The notes beneath the pieces are model-generated. The model did not search any database. It was given only the letters and a program-made list of their open reading frames with translations, and was not told the DNA's origin. Of a stretch of DNA of 64,000 nucleotides, positions 51,129-59,059 are shown in pieces; positions within the stretch are counted from its first letter, which is position 1, and every line of letters begins with the position of its first letter. Made by a program: the position numbers and the translations under genes. The stretch covers positions 1,227,269-1,291,268 of the forward strand of contig NZ_JACHJQ010000001.1 in the NCBI RefSeq assembly GCF_014203735.1, read 5' to 3'. This DNA comes from Actinophytocola algeriensis. Its GTDB lineage: Bacteria > Actinomycetota > Actinomycetes > Mycobacteriales > Pseudonocardiaceae.

Positions 51129-51480
51129 CAATCACCGCCTCCAGAATGGCTGGGTCGTTGGAGTAGGACTCGCTCGGCGCGAACTTCGCGATCACCGCGC
51201 CCAGCTCGATCAGGTCGGACAGGACGACCTTGGTGACGGTGACCGGCCTGCGCAGCAGCGCCGCCACCTCGGCGACCGAGGTGGGTGACGCGCACAGCTC
51301 CAGCGCTTTCGAGTGCTCGACACCCAGCTGGCTCTTGCCGACCATGCCGCGGCCGGTGGCCCGTACCAGCGACATCAGGTCGAGCGGTGTGCTCGGTTGG
51401 GTCCGTCCGTTGGTCATGGCGTACGGGCGTACGCCGAACAGGTCGGGGTCGTCGGCCTGAACCTCGTCCGGACCTCTCAT
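51106..51480 (-). CDS. Conservon DUF742 protein (CvnC-like)
   Basis: The 124-aa protein has the DUF742 winged-helix-like core SKALELCASPTSVAEVAALLRRPVTVTKVVLSDLIELG and the usual RPYAMTNGRT start region. Members accompany roadblock and GTPase genes in actinobacterial signalling operons. It begins two bases after the roadblock stop. Confidence 0.88.
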   Translation of the reverse strand: MRGPDEVQADDPDLFGVRPYAMTNGRTQPSTPLDLMSLVRATGRGMVGKSQLGVEHSKALELCASPTSVAEVAALLRRPVTVTKVVLSDLIELGAVIAKFAPSESYSNDPAILEAVIDGLRRFV

Positions 51481-51482
51481 CG

Positions 51483-51917
51483 TCAACGGGTTCCATTGCC
51501 CTGGTGCGCAGCCTGGTGTGTGACGTGGTAGCGCGACGGGGTCGTGAGCACCGCGGGCACCTGCGTGCACAGCCGCTGCATCTCGTAGCTGAGGATGCCC
51601 GCGTCGACCTCCCTGGCGGCGAGCACCGCGAGCACGCTGCCCGCGCTCGCCGCCGTGACGAACAGGATGATCTCGTTGAGCTCGGTGATCACCTGCCGGA
51701 CGCCGGCACCACTGGGGTCGTCGCCGGAGAACTTCTTGCCGACCTGGTTGGCCAGCGAGCACATGCTGCTGGCGAGGGCCGCGAGCCGGTCCGCCCCGTC
51801 GATGTCGAGGCCGTACCAGTACTTCGGGATGCCGTCGACCGACAGCAACAGCGCGCTGTGCGTGTCGGGTACCGCCTCAACCAGCCGGCGGAGCAGCCAG
51901 TTCAGGTCGTCGGCCAT
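51483..51917 (-). CDS. Conservon roadblock/LC7 protein (CvnB-like)
   Basis: The 144-aa roadblock-fold protein (LNWLLRRLVEAVPDTHSALLLSVDGIPKYWYGLD) acts in other systems on the small GTPase as a regulator. ATG 51917 overlaps the end of the kinase-like gene by 16 bases. Confidence 0.9.
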   Translation of the reverse strand: MADDLNWLLRRLVEAVPDTHSALLLSVDGIPKYWYGLDIDGADRLAALASSMCSLANQVGKKFSGDDPSGAGVRQVITELNEIILFVTAASAGSVLAVLAAREVDAGILSYEMQRLCTQVPAVLTTPSRYHVTHQAAHQGNGTR

Positions 51918-53695
51918 GTCGTGGAGTCTCCTCTGTTCGTGCCTTCACGGTTCTGCTCGGCGAGCCAGTGGTCCCGGCCAGCCTGGACGGTCTTCATGAG
52001 GTTGGTGTTGTGGCCCGGCACGGGCTTGGTCATCTGCGGCGGCTCGAGCAGCTCCTCCCGCAGGTGGCTGCCCCTGCGCTGCGGCAGCGGCGGTGGCGCC
52101 TCGCCGGAGGCGGCCGCCGGGACGGTCAGCGGGACACCGCCCGAGACGGCACCCGGGTCGGCGAGCTTGGCGGCGTCCTCGGCGGAGATCCCGCCCGTGC
52201 CGCCGCTGCGCAGGTCGTCGTAGGACCGGCCGGGCGAGCGCGTCGGCAGCTTCGGCAGCTCGGGCGCCGCGTCGGCGACCGTCTCGGCGGGCGTCTGGCG
52301 GGGGCTCTGCGGCCGGATCGGCCCGAGTCCGGGGGACGCGGTGGCGCCGACGGCCGCGACGGGCACGGGCACGGGTGCGGGCACCGACGCGGGCGCCGGT
52401 TCCGGCCTCGGCATCGGTGACGGCTTCGGTGTCTGCGCGGGGGCCTGCTGCCGTACCGGCGGGAGCGACGGCGACGAGGCGTCCGCGGCGCTCAGCTGCT
52501 CGGTACGGCGCTTCTGCAGCACCGACTGGGGTGCGGCGCGGTGCCTGGCGTCCTCCGCGGGCTCCGGCTCGCTCAGCAGCTGTGGCGGGATGACCACGGC
52601 CGCCGCGATGCCGCCGAAGATGTTGGACTGCAGGCGGACGCGGATGTCGTGGCGGCGCGCCAGCTCGCGGACCACCGCGAGGCCGATGCGGCCGTCCTCG
52701 AGCAGCTCCGAGATGTCGATGCGGGTCGAGCCGTCGAGCAGGTGGTTGATGCGCTCGATGTCCTCGTAGGACATGCCGAGGCCGCGGTCCTGCACCTCGA
52801 TCGCGAGGCCCGCGGTCACCTTCTGCGCGCGGACCTCGACCTTCGGGCCGTCCGGCGAGGTGAAGCGGGTCGCGTTCTCCAGCAGCTCCGCGAGGAGGTG
52901 GATGATCTCGGCGACCGCGTGGCCGTGGATCTCCACGTCCTCGACCGGCACGATCGCGATCTGCCGGTAGTGCTCGGCCTCGGACACCGCGGCGAGCAGC
53001 AGCGCGTACACGCTGACCGGCTTGGTCGACCTGCGCTGCGGTGACTCACCGCCCAGCACGGCCAGGTTCTCGCCCTGCCGCCTGGCCAGCGTGAACAGGT
53101 GGTCGATCTCGTAGAGGCCGTCGAGGAGCTCCGGGTCCTCGTTGTCCTGCTCCAGCTCGTCGATCCGCTTGATCGCGCGGTTGATGAGGGACTGCAGGCG
53201 CCGCGCCAGCTTGACGAACACCTCGCGCCGCTGGCCGGGGTCGTCGGTGATGACGATCTGGTTCTCGCCGGGTCGCGTCCACAGCGGTGCGGGTTCCGGT
53301 GCGCGCGTGACCACCTCGACGGGGCGCTGCTCCGGCGCCAGGGCGGGTGCCTGCTGTTGGTGCTGCTGCGGCGGTGGTGCCTGCATCGGCGCCCGTGGTT
53401 GGGCGGGTCTGCGGGCCAGCGGTGTGACCTTGCGGACCGCGGACATCGCCGCGAGGAACGCCACGAGCACCGCGACCACACACCCGGCGACGACGCTGAC
53501 CGACACGGTCAGCGCGTCGGTGGTGTCGGTCGCGACCATCAGCACACCGGCGCCGCCGCCGAGCACGACGACGGTCAGCAGGAACAACCCGATGTACAGG
53601 AGTCTGGTCTGCAGGCGCTCGATGCCGTCCGCGTAGGCGGTCTGCATGTCGTTCTCCACCCTGATTCCCCAGGGCGGGGTAGGCGTCTCAGACAT
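51902..53695 (-). CDS. Conservon membrane histidine-kinase-like ATPase (CvnA-like)
   Basis: The 597-aa protein has two membrane helices (about 33-95) and a Gln/Pro linker. Its sensor-kinase core has LLENATRFTSPDG (N-box), VQDRGLGMS (G1) and EDGRIGLAVVRELARRH (G2). A proline-rich disordered tail follows. The conserved phospho-acceptor His of true kinases is not evident, as in other CvnA proteins. GGAAGGA precedes ATG 53695. It is the first gene of the ABCD-GAF operon and probably relays an envelope signal to the GTPase. Confidence 0.88.
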   Translation of the reverse strand: MSETPTPPWGIRVENDMQTAYADGIERLQTRLLYIGLFLLTVVVLGGGAGVLMVATDTTDALTVSVSVVAGCVVAVLVAFLAAMSAVRKVTPLARRPAQPRAPMQAPPPQQHQQQAPALAPEQRPVEVVTRAPEPAPLWTRPGENQIVITDDPGQRREVFVKLARRLQSLINRAIKRIDELEQDNEDPELLDGLYEIDHLFTLARRQGENLAVLGGESPQRRSTKPVSVYALLLAAVSEAEHYRQIAIVPVEDVEIHGHAVAEIIHLLAELLENATRFTSPDGPKVEVRAQKVTAGLAIEVQDRGLGMSYEDIERINHLLDGSTRIDISELLEDGRIGLAVVRELARRHDIRVRLQSNIFGGIAAAVVIPPQLLSEPEPAEDARHRAAPQSVLQKRRTEQLSAADASSPSLPPVRQQAPAQTPKPSPMPRPEPAPASVPAPVPVPVAAVGATASPGLGPIRPQSPRQTPAETVADAAPELPKLPTRSPGRSYDDLRSGGTGGISAEDAAKLADPGAVSGGVPLTVPAAASGEAPPPLPQRRGSHLREELLEPPQMTKPVPGHNTNLMKTVQAGRDHWLAEQNREGTNRGDSTTWPTT

Positions 53696-53846
53696 CGGGT
53701 CCTTCCTGTCGCGAGGAGGAGGCAGCACGAACCGACGCGTGTCGAGCCGGAAATCGGAGCAGAGCCTACCGCAAACGGACTAGTGAACTTTGGCCCTGTG
53801 CTGGGAATTTCGCGTTACCACACCGGCCGGCGCGCATGTGCGCAGT

Positions 53847-55007
53847 TCAGCCCGGTGACACCACCTGTCGAAGCAACGTAGCGAGAATTCCCCGGTCCAC
53901 AGTGGACGGTTCAGCGGCGAGCCAGCCGCCGAGTTCGCGGACGAACCGCTCCGGTGTGTGCCCGAGGCCGTCGCCCACGGTGATAGTCCCTGCTCGTCCG
54001 GGGTAGATGAGCAGTGCGCCACGGATCTCCGCGTCGGGCAGCAGTGCGCGGTAGGCGGCGAGCCGTTCCGGCAGGTGGACACTGCCGCCGCGGAACGGGT
54101 GCCCGTTGCGCAGCACGGTCCCCGTGCCGTCCACGTCGTAGTGTCCGGGCAGCCACGACTTCGACTCGATGAGTACCAGCCGGTGCCCGCACAGCACCGC
54201 GTGGTGGAGGTCGGCGAACACGGAACCCTCTTCCGCGGCGAGGCCGTGGCAGATCCGCACGCCGGGAATCCGGGTCAAATACCGCGACAGCAGGTCCGCT
54301 GTCAACCGTTCCGCGACCTCGTCCTCCTCCGTGCCCGGCGAACCGAACACCGTCCGGTTGCCGAACTCGGCGGTGAACTCCCGGTCGATCCGTTGTGCGG
54401 CAAGGTATCTTCGTCCACATTCGACGGTCGCCGCGCCGCCGACCAGCACGGACAAGATCAACAACCAGGCGGGTGCGCCGAGGAGAGCCGTTGCCAGCAC
54501 GAGGAAAACGGCCGCGCCCGCCACCGCCAGCATGACCGTCCGACTCGGACCGTCACGAGGTTCGAGCCGGACGTGCCGCTCCCGGCGCACCTCGTCCCAC
54601 CAGGGGATCGTCTCGGGTTCGATGACGGGCAGGGTGGGTGCGTGCGGCGCGGCCTGCCGAGGTCTCCGCGTCCGGACCGGCGGTGGCTCGTCTTCTGGTT
54701 CGTATTCTGGCTCGTGGTCGTTGCTCGGGTGGTCGTTGCTCGGGTGGTCGTTGCTCGGGTGGTCGTTGCTCGGGTAGTCGCTGCCCCGGTGGTCGTTGCC
54801 CGGGTAGTCGTCGCCCCGGTCGTAGCCGGCGCGCCGCTCGGGATCGGCGAGGGTGTCGTACGCCTCGCGCAGGAGCCGGAACGCGCCCGCGGTGCCGCCC
54901 GCGTCGGGGTGCATGGCCTTGGCGAGTGCCCGGTACGCGGACCTGATCTCGGAGGTCGACGCGTCGCGCGGCACGCCGAGCAGCTCGTAGTAGTCGATCC
55001 CGCGCAC
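53847..55007 (-). CDS. DnaJ-domain protein fused to a membrane NERD domain
   Basis: The 386-aa protein starts with a J domain (1-65) containing HPD in KAMHPDAGG. An Asp/Asn/Pro repeat linker follows (SNDHP, about 72-98), then two membrane segments (VMLAVAGAAVFLVLATALL, WLLILSVLVGGAAT). A NERD domain completes it (about 200-330: LHHAVLCGHRLVLIESKSWLPG). J domains stimulate Hsp70, and NERD domains are nuclease-related. GTG 55007 has GGGAGG upstream. The combination is unusual. Confidence 0.75.
   Translation of the reverse strand: MRGIDYYELLGVPRDASTSEIRSAYRALAKAMHPDAGGTAGAFRLLREAYDTLADPERRAGYDRGDDYPGNDHRGSDYPSNDHPSNDHPSNDHPSNDHEPEYEPEDEPPPVRTRRPRQAAPHAPTLPVIEPETIPWWDEVRRERHVRLEPRDGPSRTVMLAVAGAAVFLVLATALLGAPAWLLILSVLVGGAATVECGRRYLAAQRIDREFTAEFGNRTVFGSPGTEEDEVAERLTADLLSRYLTRIPGVRICHGLAAEEGSVFADLHHAVLCGHRLVLIESKSWLPGHYDVDGTGTVLRNGHPFRGGSVHLPERLAAYRALLPDAEIRGALLIYPGRAGTITVGDGLGHTPERFVRELGGWLAAEPSTVDRGILATLLRQVVSPG
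54716..54820. repeat. 15-bp tandem repeat within the DnaJ-NERD gene
   Basis: GGTCGTTGCTCGGGT is repeated four times exactly (54716-54775) and then about three times with changes. It encodes the SNDHP repeat linker in frame, so changes in copy number would only alter linker length. Confidence 0.8.
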
Positions 55008-55214
55008 TGGTCCGCCTCCCCGGATTCACAAGTGTTGGTCCCGACCAGCGACACCGTCGGACCGCAGGCGGTTGGTGGCTGAGTGCCGTCCCGTTCCCCT
55101 GAGGTAACTGCGCGGCACAAGATTAAGGCCAGCCCGGAACGGGTGAAAACGAGGTGGTCCGGCGTCACCGGATCGGTGGAACGCGGGAACAACCCGGGCC
55201 CGCCGGGGATTGAA

Positions 55215-55227
55215 CGAGTAGTACTCG
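55215..55227. promoter_or_regulatory. Palindrome before the DUF427 gene
   Basis: CGAGTAGTACTCG is a perfect 13-bp palindrome about one central base, 15 bp before the DUF427 start. It is a possible operator. Confidence 0.3.
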
Positions 55228-55241
55228 ACGAAAGGCGACCC

Positions 55242-55610
55242 ATGTCCCGCGAGATGAAGACGCCAGGCCCCGACCACCCGATCACCGTCGAGAAGAACCC
55301 GGCGCGCGTGACGGTACGGGTCGGCGACCAGGTCGTGGCCGACACCACGGCGGCGCTCGTGCTCCAGGAGTCGAACTACCCGGCGGTGCAGTACATCCCG
55401 CTGGCGGACGTCGACCCGGCCCACATCAGGGCCACCGACACCACCACGTACTGCCCGTTCAAGGGTGACGCGTCCTACTACACGCTGGTCACCAAGGACG
55501 GCGAGCACACCGACGCCGTCTGGACCTACCGCACCCCGTACCCGGCGGTCGCCGAGATCGCCGACCACGTGGCCTTCTACCCGAACAAGGTGGAGATCAC
55601 CCAGAGCTGA
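55242..55610 (+). CDS. DUF427 protein
   Basis: The 122-aa protein is a single DUF427 domain: ITVEKNPARVTVRVGDQVVADT, YPAVQYIPLADV, TTYCPFKGDASYYTL and VAFYPNKVEI. The family is widespread in actinobacteria with no proven role. AAAGG precedes ATG 55242 by about eight bases. It converges on a hydrolase remnant. Confidence 0.85.
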   Translation: MSREMKTPGPDHPITVEKNPARVTVRVGDQVVADTTAALVLQESNYPAVQYIPLADVDPAHIRATDTTTYCPFKGDASYYTLVTKDGEHTDAVWTYRTPYPAVAEIADHVAFYPNKVEITQS

Positions 55611-55956
55611 GCCGCGGCCACGCCAGCGTGCGCTGTGCGTGGCCGAGCACGGAGACGTGGCCTTCCCCCGGCACGAGCGCCCGCTCGGCGCCGGGGCTCT
55701 GGCCTGCCCGCCACGACGCGTGGGCCGCCGGGATCGTGCGGTCGTCGGCGCCGCGGCGTCACGGTTCGGACGAGACGACGATCCGCCATCCCGGGGACGG
55801 TCGTAGGACACCCAGCGCAACCCTGGTTCGAAAGTGGCTCCGGGGGTAGTCCCGTGTTGGGAGTTCCGTGGTGCCAGAGAACGACGAGGTCGCCCCGCCC
55901 GGCGTCGTACGTGTGCAACGCCGGGCGTCGGCGAGACGCAGGTCGGCCTCCGTCAC
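55597..55956 (-). pseudogene. Decayed alpha/beta hydrolase
   Basis: The minus strand still encodes an N-terminal part (VTEADLRLADA, then in another frame LHTYDAGRGDLVVLWHHGTPNTG) and a C-terminal part (IPAAHASWRAGQSPGAERALV with PGEGHVSVLGHA). The frames differ and the central nucleophile region is missing. At least two frameshifts and a large deletion are needed to explain it. It fills the 372-bp gap between two plus-strand genes. Confidence 0.65.
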
Positions 55957-55982
55957 GAAGGCACTTCAGACGGGAGGTCGTC

Positions 55983-56615
55983 GTGACGGACAGTCCACTG
56001 TGGAAGCTGGGCCGGGTCGTGCTGGTCGTGGTCGTCGTGGTGGCCGCGCTGATGTGGCTGGTCGCCCAGGTGCCCGCCCTGAACCCGTTCACGACCGAGA
56101 CCAAGGACCGCACCGGTCCCGCGCTGCTCCAGTCGGTCCGCGACCTGAGCCAGTACCACGCCGCGGAGGGTGACTTCCAGGTCGTCGTCGACGTCGAGCA
56201 CGACGTCGCGTGGGTGCCCGGCTTCATCGCCGGGAGCCGGGCGCTGTTCGTCGCGCACGGCTCCGTCAGCGCCTACATCGACTTCGGCACGCTGTCGGAC
56301 GAGGCGCTCACGGTCGACGAGGAGCGCAAAACCGTCGAGGTCCGCCTCCCCGACCCGAAACTCGCGAAGCCGAACATCGACCAGGAGCACACCTACCTGT
56401 ACTCGCAGGACCGCGGCGCCTGGGACCGGGTCAAGTCTCTGTTCGAGGAGTCCGACCAGCGCGAGTTCTACGTGCTCGCCGAGAAGCGGATCGGCGACGC
56501 CGCCAAGGAGGCCGGGCTGACCGTCCGCGCGGAACGCAACACCCGCCAGATGCTGACCGGCATGTTCACGTCGCTGGGCTACAAGCCCCGGTTCCCGGCC
56601 GACGACAACGCCTAG
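55983..56615 (+). CDS. DUF4230 membrane-anchored protein
   Basis: The 210-aa protein has one N-terminal membrane helix (VVLVVVVVVAALMWLV) and a DUF4230 domain (LLQSVRDLSQYHAAEGDFQVVVDVEHD...RNTRQMLTGMF) that should lie outside. GGGAGG precedes GTG 55983 by five bases. Function is unknown. It converges with the beta-propeller gene, with overlapping stops. Confidence 0.82.
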   Translation: MTDSPLWKLGRVVLVVVVVVAALMWLVAQVPALNPFTTETKDRTGPALLQSVRDLSQYHAAEGDFQVVVDVEHDVAWVPGFIAGSRALFVAHGSVSAYIDFGTLSDEALTVDEERKTVEVRLPDPKLAKPNIDQEHTYLYSQDRGAWDRVKSLFEESDQREFYVLAEKRIGDAAKEAGLTVRAERNTRQMLTGMFTSLGYKPRFPADDNA

Positions 56616-57832
56616 CGGGTCCCGGTCCAGCCCGCCGGGATGTGACCGAGGCGCACGCGTTGCGGGTGGTCGCCCACCGGCACCGACGCGACCTTGCGGC
56701 CCGTCGCGAAGTCGATGGACGTGACGCGGTCCGAGCCGCTCTCGGACACCACGCACGCGCTGCCGTCGCCGGACACCGTGGCCCAGTACGGTTTCGACGC
56801 CGTGACCAGCGGGCCCTCCCGCAGCGACGCCCGGTCGACGACCGTCGCGTAGTCGTCCATCGTCCCGGCGACGCACAGCTTCGTGCCCGCCGGGTTGATG
56901 GACAGGCCGTGGTGGCGCGAGTCGTTGATCCAGGTGGTGCGGTCCTCGCTGGTCGCGGGGTTCTTCGGCAGCACCTTGTCGCGCGTGATGCGGTCGGTCG
57001 CCACGTCGTACTCCAGGAACCCGTTGTAGAACGACACCTGGAAGTACAGCTTCGACTCGTCCGGTGTGAACACCGCGGGCCGCACGGCGTCGGACAGGTC
57101 GCCGCGGCCGAACGCGTCGAGCCGCTGCCGCATGTCGACCACCCGGACCTGCTGGAACGTGGTGGCGTCGGCGATCGTGATGCGCCGGTCGCCCTTCGTC
57201 CAGTCCTGCGACGGGTCGTCGAACGCGGTGTTGACCTCACCGATGGAGGAGTTCCACACGTACCGGCCGCCGTCGGTGAACACGTTCTCGTGCGGCTTGT
57301 CGCCGGTGCGGAACGAACCCAGCTGGCGGCCGGTCACGATGTCGAGCACGTGCACGGTGTTCGACGTGGACGCGGACACGGCGACCTTCGTGCCGTCCGG
57401 CGACACCGCCATGTGGTCGGAGCGGAAGCCCGACACGGGGAAGCGCCAGTTCACGCCGCCGTCGGCGAGGTCGATCGACACCACGTCCGCGAAGCTCGGC
57501 CGCGACACGACGACCGCGGAGCCGTCCGGTGTCGTGTACATGTCGTCGACGAACTGGTCGTGGCCCTCGCCGACGGTCTCGCGGATGCCGAGGAAGTAGG
57601 CGAGCCGCACCGGGTTCAGGTAGATCTCCCAGAGCCGCGCGTCCCTGTCGGGGATGACGTTGATCCGGCCGATCCTGGTGAGGTCCGGCGTCGACGCCAC
57701 CACGTCGGCCGTGCCCTCCCAGTTGTTGCCGACGATCAGCACCTCCCGGAGCGGGACCGCGTGTGCGGACGGTGCGAACGCGGTGATCGACACGGCGGCG
57801 AGTGCGGCCGCGAACAGGGGACGCCACGTCAT
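56612..57832 (-). CDS. Exported YVTN-type beta-propeller protein
   Basis: The 406-aa protein has a signal peptide (PLFAAALAAVSITAFAPSAHA) and seven-blade-like repeats with YVTN features (HMAVSPDGTKVAVSASTSNTVHVLDIVTGR, GDGSACVVSESGSDRVTSIDFATGR). Such propellers bind ligands or partners at the cell surface. GGAGG precedes ATG 57832. It is divergent from a PucR/CdaR regulator across a palindrome. Confidence 0.8.
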   Translation of the reverse strand: MTWRPLFAAALAAVSITAFAPSAHAVPLREVLIVGNNWEGTADVVASTPDLTRIGRINVIPDRDARLWEIYLNPVRLAYFLGIRETVGEGHDQFVDDMYTTPDGSAVVVSRPSFADVVSIDLADGGVNWRFPVSGFRSDHMAVSPDGTKVAVSASTSNTVHVLDIVTGRQLGSFRTGDKPHENVFTDGGRYVWNSSIGEVNTAFDDPSQDWTKGDRRITIADATTFQQVRVVDMRQRLDAFGRGDLSDAVRPAVFTPDESKLYFQVSFYNGFLEYDVATDRITRDKVLPKNPATSEDRTTWINDSRHHGLSINPAGTKLCVAGTMDDYATVVDRASLREGPLVTASKPYWATVSGDGSACVVSESGSDRVTSIDFATGRKVASVPVGDHPQRVRLGHIPAGWTGTR

Positions 57833-57853
57833 CGGAGCCTCCGAGCAGGGTGT

Positions 57854-57865
57854 TACCGTTCGGTA
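57854..57865. promoter_or_regulatory. TetR-type palindrome between divergent genes
   Basis: TACCGTTCGGTA is a perfect TACCG/CGGTA inverted repeat, 22 bp before the beta-propeller ATG and 55 bp before the regulator start. Its form suits a TetR-family protein, which is not encoded nearby. Confidence 0.4.
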
Positions 57866-57919
57866 GCTCACAGCAAACCAGCGCGCCATGGGACCGCGGT
57901 AGGCGTTGACCGCCAACAC

Positions 57920-59059
57920 GTGCCGCGCCGGTTGTGGCTCGCGCACAAGGCGGTGGCTCGGAGGATGGGCGAGGACGCGCTCGCGGTCGTGTTGACGGCG
58001 CTGGCCGCCGACCCGGCCCTCGTCGACGAGGTGGTCACCGCGGCGCGCGAGGCGTCACCGGAGGTCGCGCGGCTGCCCGAGTCGGAGAACCGTCGCCACA
58101 TCGCGGTCGTGGTCGCCGCCGCCATCGCCGCGGTCGAGGACCCGGCCGAACCGGGCGACGAGGTGTTCGCGGCCGCCGAGGCGCTGGGCGCGGACCGTGC
58201 CGCACAAGGGATTCCCCTCGAGGCACTGCTGCGCGGCGTGCACGCGGGACGCACCAGGGCCGTGGACATCGCGGTGACCCACGCCCGCGAAGCCGGGGTC
58301 CCGCCCCAGGAGATGCTCGACGCGCTCGTGCGGTTCAACAGGCACGCCGGTGCCCTTGAACGGCACGTGATCAGCGGTCACCACCGCGCCGAGCTGACCG
58401 CCAGGGACGCGCACACGCACGTGCTGCGCAGGCTGCTGCACGGCGCCGACCTGGCCGACGAGGAGATCGCGAGGGCCGGCCTGCGCCCGGACGGCCGGTA
58501 CCACTGCGTGCTCACCGACGTGGCCGACCCGGTCCGCGCCAGGACCCTCGAACCCCGCCTGGCTGCCTCGGGCGGCGTCTTCGGCCTGGTGGAAGGGCGG
58601 CTGGCCGGGCTGTCCGCCCGTGCGCCGGTGCTGGACGACGTGGCGGACCTGGTGATCGTCGCCCCGGCCGCCGCGCTGTCCGAGGTCCGCACCCGGTACG
58701 ACCTGTGCCTGACCGCGGGCCGCGCCGTCCCCGGTCTGCGGGGTGTCCACCAGCTGACCGACCTGGCGGGCGAGACCGCACTGGCGGCACAGCCGGTACT
58801 GGCCGGTCTCCTGGCCACGGAGTACCTGGGTGCCCTCGACCGCACGGATCCCTTCCACCGGCAGCTGGCGAGCACCGGCATCGCGTACCTCGACCACGGC
58901 CAGCGCCTCGACCAGACCGCGGAGGCACTGCACGTCCACCCGAACACGGTCCGGTACCGGCTGGTGAAGCTGGGCGAACTGACCGGCACCCGCCCGGCCC
59001 CGACCACCGTGCCGGAGACGCTGCGCTGGTGGTGGGCGCTACACACCTGGCTCGGCTGA
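57920..59059 (+). CDS. PucR/CdaR-family transcriptional regulator
   Basis: The 379-aa protein has an N-terminal helical sensor part, a GGDEF-like degenerate middle (RYHCVLTDVADPVRARTL...) and the C-terminal HTH_30 motif LDQTAEALHVHPNTVRYRLVKLGELTG. Members often control purine, sugar-acid or secondary metabolism. GTG 57920 is chosen; ATG 57965 is possible, and no ribosome site is clear for either. Its last 21 bases overlap the convergent gene. Confidence 0.75.
   Translation: MPRRLWLAHKAVARRMGEDALAVVLTALAADPALVDEVVTAAREASPEVARLPESENRRHIAVVVAAAIAAVEDPAEPGDEVFAAAEALGADRAAQGIPLEALLRGVHAGRTRAVDIAVTHAREAGVPPQEMLDALVRFNRHAGALERHVISGHHRAELTARDAHTHVLRRLLHGADLADEEIARAGLRPDGRYHCVLTDVADPVRARTLEPRLAASGGVFGLVEGRLAGLSARAPVLDDVADLVIVAPAAALSEVRTRYDLCLTAGRAVPGLRGVHQLTDLAGETALAAQPVLAGLLATEYLGALDRTDPFHRQLASTGIAYLDHGQRLDQTAEALHVHPNTVRYRLVKLGELTGTRPAPTTVPETLRWWWALHTWLG

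Noticed and set aside
54716-54820. CRISPR-like array.
   Set aside because: Repeats of 15 bp have no spacers and encode an in-frame protein linker.
56210-57919. Upstream extension of the PucR/CdaR frame to 56210.
   Set aside because: The extra 570 codons run antisense to the beta-propeller gene and inside the DUF4230 gene and have no domain; the regulator begins near 57920.
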